A DNA stretch of 64,000 bases from Nitrospira sp. (GCA_029194675.1 JARFXP010000003.1:372001-436000); one strand, 5' to 3'. Shown: positions 1 through 9,485, counted from the stretch's first letter. The notes: generated from the letters alone by a model not told the origin. Program-made: numbers and translations.

Positions 1-2054
1 TTCCGAATCTCGACTCGCTCAAGAAACGGCGGCAACACAGGACGGACGAAACTCACCAGGCGATGAGGTGTGTCGATTCGTAAGCCCAGACAAGCTTGAA
101 GCAGCAGGAAGCCGGAACCGGCCGCCCAGGCTTGCGGAGAACAGGCCGTCGGATAGAGCGTGGGGCTTTCCCCAGGCCGTCGAGAGAAGCCGCAGAACAA
201 TTCCGGCAGCCGATGGAGTTCGAGAAAGAGGCTGGCATCGAAGATGCCAGTCAAGACCTTCATCGCTCCTTGCTTATAGCCGTAAGCCGCCATGCCGGCC
301 GCGATGATGGCGTTGTCGTGAGGCCACACCGACCCGTTATGGTAGGACATCGGGTTGTACCGCGCCTCCGAGGTCGCGATCGTGCGGATGCCCCATCCAC
401 TGAAAAACTCCTCGCTCAACAGTGCGCGTGCTGTGCGTGCCCCACGTTCTTCCCCGGCAATGCCGCCATAGAGGCAATGACCCGCATTCGAGGCATGCAC
501 ACGGCAGGGCCGTCCCTGCCCGTCCAAAGCAAGGGCATAGGAGTCCATCTCCTGGCACCAGAACGCCCGCTCAAATCGATCTCGAAGTGAGTCCGCTTCT
601 TTCAGCAATCGATCGGCATGATCGAGCTCCCCCAGAAGCCGAGCCAAGTCCGCCGCCGTTCGTTTGGCTCGATACACGTAAGCCTGGACCTCACACAGGG
701 CAATCGGCCCCTCAGCACTGGTCCCGTCGGCGTGGAAAATGGCGTCATGAGAGTCTTTCCATCCTTGGTGCACCAGCCCCTTGTCGGTCCGTCGGGCGTA
801 GGTCGTGAAACCCATGCCGGTTGGATCGCCATACTGATCGATCCACTGCAGCGCCAGGCGAATATGCGGCCACAGCGTCGTGAGAAACCGGCGATCGCCG
901 CTCCGTTCGTAGTACGCGCCAGCCAGGACGATGAACAACGGCGTGGCGTCGACACTCCCGTAGTATCTGCCGAATGGAATTTCCCCGAGTGCCGCCATTT
1001 CCCCCTGACGCGTCTCATGCAAAATCTTCCCGACCTCTGCATCCTGTTCCGGCCGAATCTCCGTGGCCTGAGTCGAGGCCAGAAAGCCCAACACTCCTCG
1101 TGCGAGAGCAGGATTCACCCACAGCATCTGCAACGCCGTAATAATACCGTCTCGTCCGAACGGGACACTGAACCACGGTACACCGGCATAGGGATAGAGT
1201 CCTTGCGGCGTCTCCGAGATCAACATGTGAAGATCGGCGATCGACCGGTTCAACCAGTGATTGAACTGTTCATTCGACGTGTAGACGTGGGCATCGGAGG
1301 CTTTGGCTCTCTGTAACGCGCGATCGGCATCAAGTTGGGCTCGGTCGTAGGAGAGAAACACCCGGTTCCGCAGTTGTTTGATTTCACAGGAAATCGAGAT
1401 CTCCCACGTCATGCCGGCGTGCGGAGGGATGTTCGCCTCGATCCTCAATCCATCGGGCGTCACCCGTTTCGGCGCTGGAGAGCACCGGACAGAGGTCCGA
1501 CGGAGGGTCTCATCGAGTCCTTTGTACCCAAGCACCAGTCCTGTCTTCGATCGAATGGGGTTGAGCCGCCGTCCGCGACGAGGCCGCTGATGGCCTCTCG
1601 CTTCGAAGAGGTCGGCGAAATCCGTATCCATTGCCATCGTGAGCAAGAGGGGAAATTTCCTATCTCCGTAATTCTGAACTCGGATGCGCTCGTAACAGGT
1701 CCCTTGCCAGAGAAACCGGGTGCGGCATAGATGGAGCGTGCCTCGCGGTACCTGCCGTTGTCCGTCCATCAGGTCTGGGTTCGTCAGATCAATCCGAATG
1801 AGCGCATTGTCTTCTTTCACCACAGCGCTGAGCAACATGGGACGCTGCGTCCCGAGCGAAAGCTCGAATCGCGATAGGAAGCGCGTCCCCTCATGATAGA
1901 GACCTTGCGGTCCAGGGAGAACCTGATGAAAGTCACCGTACCGATCGAACACTGCGAAGGTCTCACCCTGCTTCAACACTTCCGTGCGGCCATCGGCCAA
2001 TGATGATGAGGCCAGGATGTAATATTGATCTTTCAATCGGATCACATCGTTCAT
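1..2054 (-). CDS. Glycogen-debranching-type amylo-alpha-1,6-glucosidase (3' end outside window)
   Basis: The minus-strand frame opens at an ATG at 2054, preceded by AAAGGAA, and stays open for 684 codons to the window edge, so the C-terminus is missing. The N-terminal half fits the bacterial GDE N-terminal domain. The middle carries the family's (alpha/alpha)6 glucosidase signatures: NHWLNRSIADLHML, then AGVPWFSVPFGRDGIITALQ, then GEIPFGRYYGSVDATPLF. Proteins of this family hydrolyse alpha-1,6 branches of glycogen-like glucans or related oligosaccharides in the cytoplasm. It is the last visible gene of a minus-strand run that includes a glycosyltransferase and two exporters, and lies 12 bases after the upstream MFS gene, so co-transcription is likely. 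Family assignment is firm; substrate is inferred. Confidence 0.88.
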   Translation of the reverse strand, partial: MNDVIRLKDQYYILASSSLADGRTEVLKQGETFAVFDRYGDFHQVLPGPQGLYHEGTRFLSRFELSLGTQRPMLLSAVVKEDNALIRIDLTNPDLMDGQRQVPRGTLHLCRTRFLWQGTCYERIRVQNYGDRKFPLLLTMAMDTDFADLFEARGHQRPRRGRRLNPIRSKTGLVLGYKGLDETLRRTSVRCSPAPKRVTPDGLRIEANIPPHAGMTWEISISCEIKQLRNRVFLSYDRAQLDADRALQRAKASDAHVYTSNEQFNHWLNRSIADLHMLISETPQGLYPYAGVPWFSVPFGRDGIITALQMLWVNPALARGVLGFLASTQATEIRPEQDAEVGKILHETRQGEMAALGEIPFGRYYGSVDATPLFIVLAGAYYERSGDRRFLTTLWPHIRLALQWIDQYGDPTGMGFTTYARRTDKGLVHQGWKDSHDAIFHADGTSAEGPIALCEVQAYVYRAKRTAADLARLLGELDHADRLLKEADSLRDRFERAFWCQEMDSYALALDGQGRPCRVHASNAGHCLYGGIAGEERGARTARALLSEEFFSGWGIRTIATSEARYNPMSYHNGSVWPHDNAIIAAGMAAYGYKQGAMKVLTGIFDASLFLELHRLPELFCGFSRRPGESPTLYPTACSPQAWAAGSGFLLLQACLGLRIDTPHRLVSFVRPVLPPFLERVEIR

Positions 2055-2066
2055 GAATCGTTTCCT

Positions 2067-3356
2067 TTATGCTCCGGCCCTTGCTCGACTCATCCGTGTG
2101 GCAGCCAACGCTGTGATCAACAGCACAAGAGCGATCCCGAGCAAGCCTGTTTCAGGTCCCAATTGCTCCGTGATCCATCCGAAAGCCGAGATTCCCCCAA
2201 TGGCTGCAGTCATGGCACCGGTCCCATAGAGTCCCAACACCCGTCCGATCATCTGACTCGGCGTAAGTTCTTGGATAATACCCCAGGCTATCGGAGTAAA
2301 TGCACCCATACCGCAACCGACTATTCCCATGAAGACACCGGCGAGGTATGGGTCGAGTGTCAGCGTCAATGCACAGAGGGCGGCGCCGCTTAACACACTG
2401 GCGCCCATAATCAGGCGCATCCGATCCTTGACCATCCAGTCCGTTACCCACAAAAGCCCGATTGACGTCAATAGCAATCCGACGCCGAGCGCCGACCATA
2501 AATAGCCGACCTCGACCGGACCCAATCCAAGCATTTTCCGGGCGAACACCGGGAAGAGCGCGGTCAACGCACTCGTGCCGAAGGTATAGAGGATTGCGGT
2601 ACCGGTCAAGAGTAACAGCCTCGGCTGGGTAACGACGCCATAACGAAATCCTTCGATCAGATCCTGCAGCATGGTCGGGGTAGAAACGGGTGACGGGGAA
2701 CTTGCGACAGGTTTGGCAAAACGGACCAGTATCAGGCACGCAGCCGATATCAAGTAGGTCGCCGCGTTGAGGCATAAAACTTCTTGTGACCCGTAGGCGG
2801 CAATGCCTAAGCCGCTCAGCGCCGGACCAAAAACAATGCCAAGGCTGGTCGTGCTTTGGAGGAGCGCGTTGGCGGCCGTGAACTGCGTTTTGGGGACAAA
2901 CCCAGGGATGGCGGCAGTGAGAGCCGGGCCGAACACCGCCGTGGCGATCGCGTGTAGGAGGACCAACGCGTAGAGGACAGATACCGTAAAGGATTCCACG
3001 GGGATCAGGCACGGAATCAACCCAATCAATACTGCGCGTAGCACATCGCTGGTGATCAGCAGGAGTTTCTTCGGGAGTCGATCGACATACACACCGATGA
3101 TCGGACCCAGCACGATCGGGGGGATCGTCTGTAGCAGACCGATCACAGACGTCTTGAGCGGGGATCCGGTGACGGCATAGACAAACCACAGAAGCGCCAG
3201 CTTGGAGACACCGTCGCCTATCTGCGAGATAAGTTGCCCGGACCAGACAAGTCCAAAATCGCGAGTCAGGAGCAGCGGACGATCCTGGACGGCGATTTTG
3301 TCTGCGTTCTCCACCACGGGGGCAGAGTAAGGCAAGCGGCCGGAGCGGCCTTGCAT
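2067..3356 (-). CDS. MFS transporter (EntS-like exporter family)
   Basis: A 429-residue protein with about 12 hydrophobic segments. The N-terminus reads DFGLVWSGQLISQIGD, typical of the MFS_3/EntS-like group of small-molecule exporters, and an MFS loop-2/3 motif GVYVDRLPKK is present. The start codon overlaps the stop of the upstream BON gene by one base (TGATG), which suggests translational coupling. It is a clear paralogue of the MFS gene at 4381-5700, sharing the phrases KLALLWFVY/KVALLWFVY and GLLQTIPP/GLLQTLPP. The substrate cannot be read from sequence. The neighbouring sugar-active genes hint at a saccharide or envelope role, but this is weak inference. Confidence 0.87.
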   Translation of the reverse strand: MQGRSGRLPYSAPVVENADKIAVQDRPLLLTRDFGLVWSGQLISQIGDGVSKLALLWFVYAVTGSPLKTSVIGLLQTIPPIVLGPIIGVYVDRLPKKLLLITSDVLRAVLIGLIPCLIPVESFTVSVLYALVLLHAIATAVFGPALTAAIPGFVPKTQFTAANALLQSTTSLGIVFGPALSGLGIAAYGSQEVLCLNAATYLISAACLILVRFAKPVASSPSPVSTPTMLQDLIEGFRYGVVTQPRLLLLTGTAILYTFGTSALTALFPVFARKMLGLGPVEVGYLWSALGVGLLLTSIGLLWVTDWMVKDRMRLIMGASVLSGAALCALTLTLDPYLAGVFMGIVGCGMGAFTPIAWGIIQELTPSQMIGRVLGLYGTGAMTAAIGGISAFGWITEQLGPETGLLGIALVLLITALAATRMSRARAGA

Positions 3357-4237
3357 CAGCTCTCGCCCTCCAGCCGTATCCGCTCAGTGTTCACGGCACG
3401 GACGCCCGGCACTTGACGAGCAGCCTCCGCCGCTTCCAGGACGATGACCTGGAAACGCACCGTTCCGTTGAGCTGGACGACACCGTCCTCAGTCTTCACC
3501 TCGAAGTTGGCGGCTTTTAAGGTCGCGCTTTTGGAGAAACGTTCTTTGATCAAGGTGGTGAGGATTTCATCCTGCTTCTTCAACAGCGTTTTCGCGAGGT
3601 CTTTCTCGACGGCAAGCTTGTTAACCACGGTTTTGACGCCTGAGACGGCTTGCGCGATCTCTGTCGCCGTTGTTTTCTCTGCTTCGGTCGAGACACGTCC
3701 TGTCAGGGTCACGGTTTGCTGATCGTCTTCAACTTCAATCTCGTAGTGGAAAAGCCGTGAATCCCCCATCAGTGCAAGCTTGACCGACAAAATCAGTGAA
3801 CCCAGGGACTTCTTGACGACAGGTTCCCTCTCCTTGCTCTCAGCCTCAACCGGTGGTAAGTCCGACTTGGCGGGAGGACTGGGTTGGGACTGCGGCTTCG
3901 TTTCGCCTGATGGTTTGTGCGGCGTTGGCTGCCCCTCGGAAGCGGCTGGGGCCTGTGGGAGACGTGGCACAGGCTTCTCCGGTGCCCCTTCTTTGTGATC
4001 GGCTGAGTCCGACTTGGCGGGAGGACTGGGTTGGGACTGCGGCTTCGTTTCGCCTGATGGTTTGTGCGGCGTTGGCTGCCCCTCGGAAGCGGCTGGGGCC
4101 TGTGGGAGGCGCGGCACAGCCTTCTCCGGCACACCCTCCTTTTCTTGTGGCTCCGCCGACGCCGAACCAACACTTATCAGTTCCAGCAAGAAAAGACTCA
4201 TACTCAGTATAATCAGCGCTCGTGGCGACTTGGTCAT
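3356..4237 (-). CDS. Exported BON-domain protein with duplicated proline-rich segment
   Basis: I place the start at 4237 because AGGAGG stands a few bases upstream and the next residues form a clean signal peptide (MTKSPRALIILSMSLFLLEL...SASA); an upstream in-frame ATG at 4291 would add an implausible leader. The mature protein of about 265 residues starts with two nearly identical 49-codon proline/serine-rich units, then has two BON-like modules: HYEIEVEDDQQTVTLTGRV with a following VSGVKTVVNKL, and NFEVKTEDGVVQLNGTV with VPGVRAVNTERI. BON domains (OsmY/BON) are thought to bind phospholipid or envelope surfaces. It is probably periplasmic or surface-associated. It sits between two paralogous exporters and overlaps the downstream one by one base. 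Confidence 0.8.
   Translation of the reverse strand: MTKSPRALIILSMSLFLLELISVGSASAEPQEKEGVPEKAVPRLPQAPAASEGQPTPHKPSGETKPQSQPSPPAKSDSADHKEGAPEKPVPRLPQAPAASEGQPTPHKPSGETKPQSQPSPPAKSDLPPVEAESKEREPVVKKSLGSLILSVKLALMGDSRLFHYEIEVEDDQQTVTLTGRVSTEAEKTTATEIAQAVSGVKTVVNKLAVEKDLAKTLLKKQDEILTTLIKERFSKSATLKAANFEVKTEDGVVQLNGTVRFQVIVLEAAEAARQVPGVRAVNTERIRLEGES
3860..4109. repeat. Two-copy 147-bp direct repeat inside the BON gene
   Basis: The segment beginning at 3860 recurs at 4007, giving a period of 147 bases (49 codons). About 100 bases are nearly identical in the two copies, including the stretches coding SEGQPTPHKPSGE and KPQSQPSPPAKSD. The near identity at DNA level points to a recent in-frame duplication. 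The encoded segment is a flexible Pro/Ser/Lys linker after the signal peptide, possibly crossing peptidoglycan. Confidence 0.85.
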
Positions 4238-4380
4238 CCAAGAGACCTCCTCGTGAACGGCCATTCTAACTCGCGACGGCTTTCGTGTCATCTATCCGCG
4301 GACCGAGATGGCCCCTTGAGATCCAAGGGGCCGCTCCCACTTCGATGCATCAGTGTTGCTACGAATTGGACGGTGGTGGG

Positions 4381-5700
4381 TTAGGAGGCAAAGGAGCCGG
4401 GTGTAGAAACGACCAAGCTCCCTTGGTGCGACTTGTAAAAGCTGAACAACCATGCGGTAGCTGCCGTCATGAGAAGAATGAAGCTGATTCCTCCTAGGCT
4501 GGCGGCCGGACCGATCGTATCGGCAGCCCATCCGAAACCCGCCATGCCGGCCATGGATGACGCCATTCCTCCCGTGGCGAAGCTCGTAAAGACTCGGCCT
4601 AGGAGATGTGCCGGCGTCAATTCTTGGAGCATCGTCCAGACCAACGGAGTAAACATGGCGGTGCTACCTCCGATCACCGCGATCAGGGCGCCGGCAACAA
4701 CAGGAGCTTCGAGGAAACCGAGCGCCGCGATGGCAAGACCTCCGACGGCCAAGGCGCCGGACATGAACCGCAAACGCCAAGACACGTCTCCTTGCGTGAT
4801 CGATGTCAGGCTAAGGGAGGCGAGCAGCATCCCGACTCCGAGTGCCGACCATAGCCACCCGAGCTGAATCGGGCCCACCCCAAGCACGTCTTTCGCAAAG
4901 ACCGGCAGCAGAAAAATGAAGGCACTGATGCCGACACTATAGAGAGTTGCCGTCAACATGAGGAGAAGAACCGTCTTCTGCTCGACGAAAACGAAGCGAA
5001 AACCCGCCAGCAAGTCGGCTGTGATGCCTTCCGTCAATCCTTTACTCGCCGTGGGCCGGGAGTCGAGAGTTTCATGCATCCGAATGGGGAACAAGCACAG
5101 GGCAGAGATGAAAAACGTGACTGCGTTGACGTAGAGCACATTGTGGGCTCCGATGAGCGCGATGCCGAGGCCACTGACGGCAGGACCCACAAGAAGCCCA
5201 ACATTGGTCGTCGTCTGCATGAGCGCATTGGCAGCGATAAGCCGCTCCTTGGGCACAATGAGAGGAACCGCGGAGGTCAAGGCCGGCCCGAAGACAGTGG
5301 AAAAGATTGCGGTGGCAAACACGAGGAAGTAGAGCCGGTCGAGAGTCAAGGCCCCCATGGCATAGAGCAACGGGATCAGGAGAACCATCAAGGTCCGAAG
5401 CAGATCGACACCGATCATCACCGGCTTCTTTCGAACACGATCCAGATAGACACCGATCAGCGGCCCAAACAGCAAGGGCGGCAGGGTTTGAAGCAGTCCG
5501 ACCATTGTCATCTTGAGCGCCGACCCGGTCAGATCATACACAAACCAAAGCAACGCCACCTTATTGAGGCTGTCACCGATCTGAGAGATCGTCTGGCCAG
5601 CGAACAAAAAACCGAAGTCTCTGGCTTTGACCATCTCCCAGCCTCGGGCACGGCTCGGAGTGGAACTAGTCTCTTCCAAACGAGCAGATATTTCAGACAT
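4381..5700 (-). CDS. MFS transporter (EntS-like exporter family), second paralogue
   Basis: A 439-residue MFS protein if translation starts at 5700 (MSEISARLEE). That ATG lies eight bases inside the end of the upstream glycosyltransferase and has a GGGCGAGG stretch just upstream. Upstream in-frame starts would read far into the glycosyltransferase and are unlikely. The hydrophobic profile predicts about 12 membrane helices; DFGFLFAGQTISQIGD and GVYLDRVRKK match the MFS_3 family. It is paralogous to the gene at 2067-3356, so the pair probably arose by duplication, with the BON gene now between them. Substrate unknown; export of a small molecule is the family expectation. Confidence 0.87.
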   Translation of the reverse strand: MSEISARLEETSSTPSRARGWEMVKARDFGFLFAGQTISQIGDSLNKVALLWFVYDLTGSALKMTMVGLLQTLPPLLFGPLIGVYLDRVRKKPVMIGVDLLRTLMVLLIPLLYAMGALTLDRLYFLVFATAIFSTVFGPALTSAVPLIVPKERLIAANALMQTTTNVGLLVGPAVSGLGIALIGAHNVLYVNAVTFFISALCLFPIRMHETLDSRPTASKGLTEGITADLLAGFRFVFVEQKTVLLLMLTATLYSVGISAFIFLLPVFAKDVLGVGPIQLGWLWSALGVGMLLASLSLTSITQGDVSWRLRFMSGALAVGGLAIAALGFLEAPVVAGALIAVIGGSTAMFTPLVWTMLQELTPAHLLGRVFTSFATGGMASSMAGMAGFGWAADTIGPAASLGGISFILLMTAATAWLFSFYKSHQGSLVVSTPGSFAS

Positions 5701-6787
5701 GCCGGCCTCGCCCAAAAATTTCATCCTCCTCGGAAGCGAAGGCCTGTGCGGCTCGAACGGCTCCATTCTCAAGCAGACGTTCATACAGCGCCACATAGTC
5801 GCGTGCCATCCGATCCGCGGTAAACCGTTCGTCAAAGGCTGCCCGACAGCGTCGCCGATCAATGAGTGGAATCTGTCCGACTGCATCCACCAGTTCGGCT
5901 ACAGTCTCGCAAATAAAGCCGGTGACACCGTGATCGAGGATTTCAGGAATCGATCCACGTCGGTAGGCTAGCACCGGGGTTCCGCATGCCAGGGCTTCGA
6001 TCAACACCAACCCGAAGGGCTCCGGCCAATCGTAAGGGCATACCAAGGCCATCGCATTGCCGAGAAACTCATCCTTCTCGGCATCGGAGATCTCGCCGAG
6101 GAACTCAATCAACGGATGGTTGAGCAATGGTTCGATTTCGGCTTCGAAATAGGTCTGGTCGGCAGGATCGACTTTTGCCGCAATCCGCAGGGGGAGGCCA
6201 GTGCGTTTAGCGATTTCAATCGCTTGGTCCGGACGTTTTTCAGGGGAGATGCGTCCCAGGTAGGCCAGATAACCTTGATGCTTTGGATGGAACCTGTAGA
6301 GATTGCGAGGAAGACCATGGTGGACAGTCCCAGCCCAGTTGGCCCAAGGCAACGGTTTACGTTGGGCGTCCGAAATGGACACCAACGGCATTTCAGAAAA
6401 TTCACGGAAGACCGGCTCCAATTCCGGAAGATCCTGACGTCCGTGTAGGGTGGTCACCACCGGGATGCTATTCCTCCGTGCCAGCGGGAATCCGATGAAA
6501 TCCAGGTGTGAATGAATAATATCGAAGCCCCTCGCCGCTCCGAGGCCCCGTTCCTGAAGCATCATCAACGGAGCGTCCCGGTTGAAGATACCGGTATTCA
6601 AGCGGAGTGCTTGTGGGCAGATTGCTTCAAGCCGCGCGGTCGTCTCTGAATCACCGCTCGCAAACAGCGTGACGTCATGCCCCAGGGCAACCAACTCCTC
6701 CGTGATGTAGGAAACGATTCGTTCGGTTCCCCCGTAGAGTTTGGGCGGGACGCTCTCCCACAGCGGGGCCACTTGTGCGATTCTCAT
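5693..6787 (-). CDS. Glycosyltransferase family 4
   Basis: A 364-residue GT-B fold enzyme. The N-terminus MRIAQVAPLWESVPP with the glycine loop YGGTERIVSYITEEL is typical of GT4 enzymes. The C-terminal domain carries the donor-binding E-x7-E motif region (PEPFGLVLIEALACGTPVLA) followed by RRGSIPEIL. It would transfer a sugar from a nucleotide-sugar donor; acceptor unknown. It is the first gene of the minus-strand run GT-MFS-BON-MFS-debranching enzyme and overlaps the next gene by eight bases, so they are probably one operon. Confidence 0.88.
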   Translation of the reverse strand: MRIAQVAPLWESVPPKLYGGTERIVSYITEELVALGHDVTLFASGDSETTARLEAICPQALRLNTGIFNRDAPLMMLQERGLGAARGFDIIHSHLDFIGFPLARRNSIPVVTTLHGRQDLPELEPVFREFSEMPLVSISDAQRKPLPWANWAGTVHHGLPRNLYRFHPKHQGYLAYLGRISPEKRPDQAIEIAKRTGLPLRIAAKVDPADQTYFEAEIEPLLNHPLIEFLGEISDAEKDEFLGNAMALVCPYDWPEPFGLVLIEALACGTPVLAYRRGSIPEILDHGVTGFICETVAELVDAVGQIPLIDRRRCRAAFDERFTADRMARDYVALYERLLENGAVRAAQAFASEEDEIFGRGRHV

Positions 6788-7260
6788 TGAGTATTCCTTT
6801 CTCTTCCCTTTGCAGCTGGACTGCTTGGTTCAGTCGTCAGCTTGGTTATAATTGTTAATGCATTATGCGGACCGGTTTGAAAACAACTGTCCGCTGATCG
6901 GCTGGAGGTGAAACAGGTGATGGGGTGTTTCGATCCATGGCTATCCGATAGCTCATTTGTTCTCGCTCACAATCCTCATGCTACTCATTCCATCTCGCTC
7001 GACTCAACGGACAAAAGTTCCGTCACCGGAGCAACATATGTCCACTCAAGGATGCTTGACTGGACATTGAGCCTCACGATCGGCACTCACCGGAGAAATG
7101 CACGTCGCCCAGCCGACTTGACGTGATCCGATGCAGTTTGCCGACAGCAAATGCGCCATATTCATTTCCAGATGAAACGCCCCACCCCTCTGTTCGTCTG
7201 CTGTTGCGGTATATCAAGTGCGAAGCAACGATGTGGGAGGGCTCTCTTCCGGGGATGCTC
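6788..7260. other. Gene-free stretch between two minus-strand genes
   Basis: About 470 bases with only short incidental reading frames on either strand. It should contain the promoter of the glycosyltransferase operon (reading left) and the 3' end of the gene at 7261-8538. A/T-rich sequence around 6840-6865 (TTATAATTGTTAATG) is the only promoter-like patch. I see no repeat, RNA gene or convincing hairpin. Confidence 0.4.
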
Positions 7261-8538
7261 CTACTGGCCCATTCTCGCGGCTTTGATGATTTTGTCTTCT
7301 TTGATCTGCTCTAAGAAACGATCGGGCGGGACCGCTGGAGGAACAATCTGTACTTCCTGCCAGCCTTCATTGAGTGATCCCTTATGCCCCTTCATTTCAT
7401 GGACCCATTGGTCGATGCGCTCTTGGCTCGTCCCGTCGCTGAACGTAACCCAGAAGAGAAAAGGTTGCGCTTGACCGTTCTGCGCCCCCTGAGCCACCTG
7501 CGGCTGTTGAGCCGGTTGCATCACCTCGGCCTGCCGTGCCAGTACCCTGTCCTCTTGCGAATCGCCACCTTTCGAGGGGTTTAGCCCGGCCGCAAGCAAC
7601 TTGTTCTTCAGGTCTTGATTGTACTGTTCAAGTCCGGCGATTTCTTTAGACATTCGGTCGTTGTCCACGGTCAGGCTATGGATCGCTGTTTCGATCTGTC
7701 CATGCCTCGTCTGGGCTTTGTTCGATGGCTGGTGCACCGCGCGTTCGACTTCCCGGCTAGCCATCACTGTCTGCTGCTTTTCCAGCTCCTGCCTGACGGT
7801 CTGCACACTAGTCTCGACGGATTCCTGCGTCGACGACAGTTTGGCCATGGCTTGCTGCAGTTGCGCCATGCCTTTCTGCTGTGACCCCAATGTCTCCCCG
7901 AGCTTCTCCTGCATCCGCGCCACCTCGTCCAGCTGCTGCTCGAGTCTTGCGGTTTCAACGATCCGGGAGGCAGGGAGAGCTTCGGACTGGACAACCGGAG
8001 ACGGCGCTGGTTCAGGCGCCATCCACGTCGTCATTCGGTCGGCGACCAATCCAACGACAGCAATCGCCAATAGTGCTTGCGTGAAGGCGACCGTTCGCAT
8101 TCCATACGCGAGCGCGGTATCCGGACGGTGGGCTGCCAATCTGTCGGCAACATCAACGATGCTCTTCCAGACTCGACTCCAGAAACTCGGTGCCGGACTG
8201 AACAGGGCGCTCAGCGTTCCCCCCTGTGCGGTGTTGAGAACGGACAGTTCGATCGTATCAGCGGAAAGCCGGACACGATGCGTCCTAAATCCATACTCGG
8301 GGGCAACAAGTCCTCCCAGAAGTGTTCCCTCTTCGGCGCGAAGCTGTACCGTCTCGATGTGGTCGATACACCGCACTTGCAACATCGCGCCGATTCCCGA
8401 TCCCTCAAGCTCGCCGACACGGCACTCGTTGACATAGACCTGGATTGGATCCGATGCGCCTCGCACAGGGCGGGGTCGGCTGCTCAATGATTCAAGGAGT
8501 CGCGACCGATATATTTCCAGATCCTCTTCCTGACCCAT
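7261..8538 (-). CDS. Single-span membrane protein with long coiled coil, unknown function
   Basis: 425 residues, with AAGGAGG placed well before the ATG. The N-terminal ~150 residues are soluble and mixed alpha/beta (GELEGSGIGAMLQVRC, LSADTIELSVLNTAQGG). One hydrophobic helix (AFTQALLAIAVVGLVADRM) sits near residue 175. The rest is a Gln/Glu/Lys-rich coiled coil running to about residue 330 and a small C-terminal domain ending FLEQIKEDKIIKAARMGQ. I do not recognise the family. It follows the gene at 8604-9485 by 65 bases and is probably co-transcribed. By layout (DNA-binding-like protein followed by a membrane protein) it could act as a membrane partner of that protein; this is speculation. 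Confidence 0.7.
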   Translation of the reverse strand: MGQEEDLEIYRSRLLESLSSRPRPVRGASDPIQVYVNECRVGELEGSGIGAMLQVRCIDHIETVQLRAEEGTLLGGLVAPEYGFRTHRVRLSADTIELSVLNTAQGGTLSALFSPAPSFWSRVWKSIVDVADRLAAHRPDTALAYGMRTVAFTQALLAIAVVGLVADRMTTWMAPEPAPSPVVQSEALPASRIVETARLEQQLDEVARMQEKLGETLGSQQKGMAQLQQAMAKLSSTQESVETSVQTVRQELEKQQTVMASREVERAVHQPSNKAQTRHGQIETAIHSLTVDNDRMSKEIAGLEQYNQDLKNKLLAAGLNPSKGGDSQEDRVLARQAEVMQPAQQPQVAQGAQNGQAQPFLFWVTFSDGTSQERIDQWVHEMKGHKGSLNEGWQEVQIVPPAVPPDRFLEQIKEDKIIKAARMGQ

Positions 8539-8603
8539 ATATCCTCCTTAGCTCTTCTTTCTTTACAGGCTCTCGATTGCATACCCAATACGCTTCGCCC
8601 CCT

Positions 8604-9485
8604 TCACGGCCGCACTTGCAATTCCAGACGCGGTTTTTCGCCGACCGCTGATCCGCTGGATCCCAGACCCCAGGCCGTTTGCATGCAATCGAGGCAAAGC
8701 GCCAGATGCCAAATCCGATAATCACAGCCATAGCCTTCAGCAAACATCTCCCCCCATTGAGATCGCGAGAGACAGGGATAATGGTCCGGCTCGCTTCTTC
8801 GGTAGTGGGCCTGAGCGACTCGGATAAGTCGTTCCGCCTCGCTGTTGAATCGATGTCGATGACGCTGCTGTTGATTCCCAAGCTCCGCGAGCTCTGCCTT
8901 CGTCAAGCCCATCTCGTCCATCGTGCGTTGCCAACCGTTCTTACGCCAGCGGCGAAAATTTTTATAGATGCGTTGACTCTCCAACCCATTGAGTCCGGTC
9001 ACCGCGATCACTTCTCCCGGGCCCCATCCATAAGCATGATGATAGAGCGCGATCAGCGCGTCACGGCTGATGACCGCGCGTGCTGCAAGACCGTCGACAA
9101 ATCGGCCGAGCGGCCTCAGCAAGTCCGGATGATAACAAAACGGGTCCGGCTTGCTGTGTTGTTTGGCGACTAGTGAGTCGAACAGAAACAACGGTCTGCA
9201 CGGAACTTCACTGCGTCCACAGACAAGAAACCGTTCAAGGTATTCAGAACCCCAACGTAACGCAAACTTCTCATGCTCGATGTCATCATTCCACTGGCCG
9301 GTCTCCCGTAAGAACCGTTTTGTGTAACCAGTCGCGCGATCCAAAAGCATCGGCAGGGCCTGTAAGGCGACCTGATCGAATTCATCCGGTGTCGAAACCA
9401 CCTCTTCGAGGCGACTCGCCGTTGCCGTACGATCAGACATCGTCTGACTCTTACTGACCGTGTTTTGCCTTCTCGTCACCGACAT
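8604..9485 (-). CDS. Hypothetical protein with a sigma-region-4-like helix-turn-helix segment
   Basis: 293 residues, with GGAGG just upstream of the chosen ATG; a second possible start lies at 9440. The middle (ALIALYHHAYGWGPGEVIAV, then GLESQRIYKNFRRWRK) has the spacing and character of a sigma-70 region 4 helix-turn-helix: an aromatic-rich helix, a turn, then a basic recognition-like helix. The first part (ATGYTKRFLRETGQWNDDIE, WGSEYLERFL) could be a divergent region 2, but that is weak. The C-terminal half has CLSRSQWGEMF and an HLALCLDCMQ stretch with closely spaced cysteines. Family not recognised; a regulatory role is inference. It precedes the membrane coiled-coil gene. Confidence 0.62.
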   Translation of the reverse strand: MSVTRRQNTVSKSQTMSDRTATASRLEEVVSTPDEFDQVALQALPMLLDRATGYTKRFLRETGQWNDDIEHEKFALRWGSEYLERFLVCGRSEVPCRPLFLFDSLVAKQHSKPDPFCYHPDLLRPLGRFVDGLAARAVISRDALIALYHHAYGWGPGEVIAVTGLNGLESQRIYKNFRRWRKNGWQRTMDEMGLTKAELAELGNQQQRHRHRFNSEAERLIRVAQAHYRRSEPDHYPCLSRSQWGEMFAEGYGCDYRIWHLALCLDCMQTAWGLGSSGSAVGEKPRLELQVRP

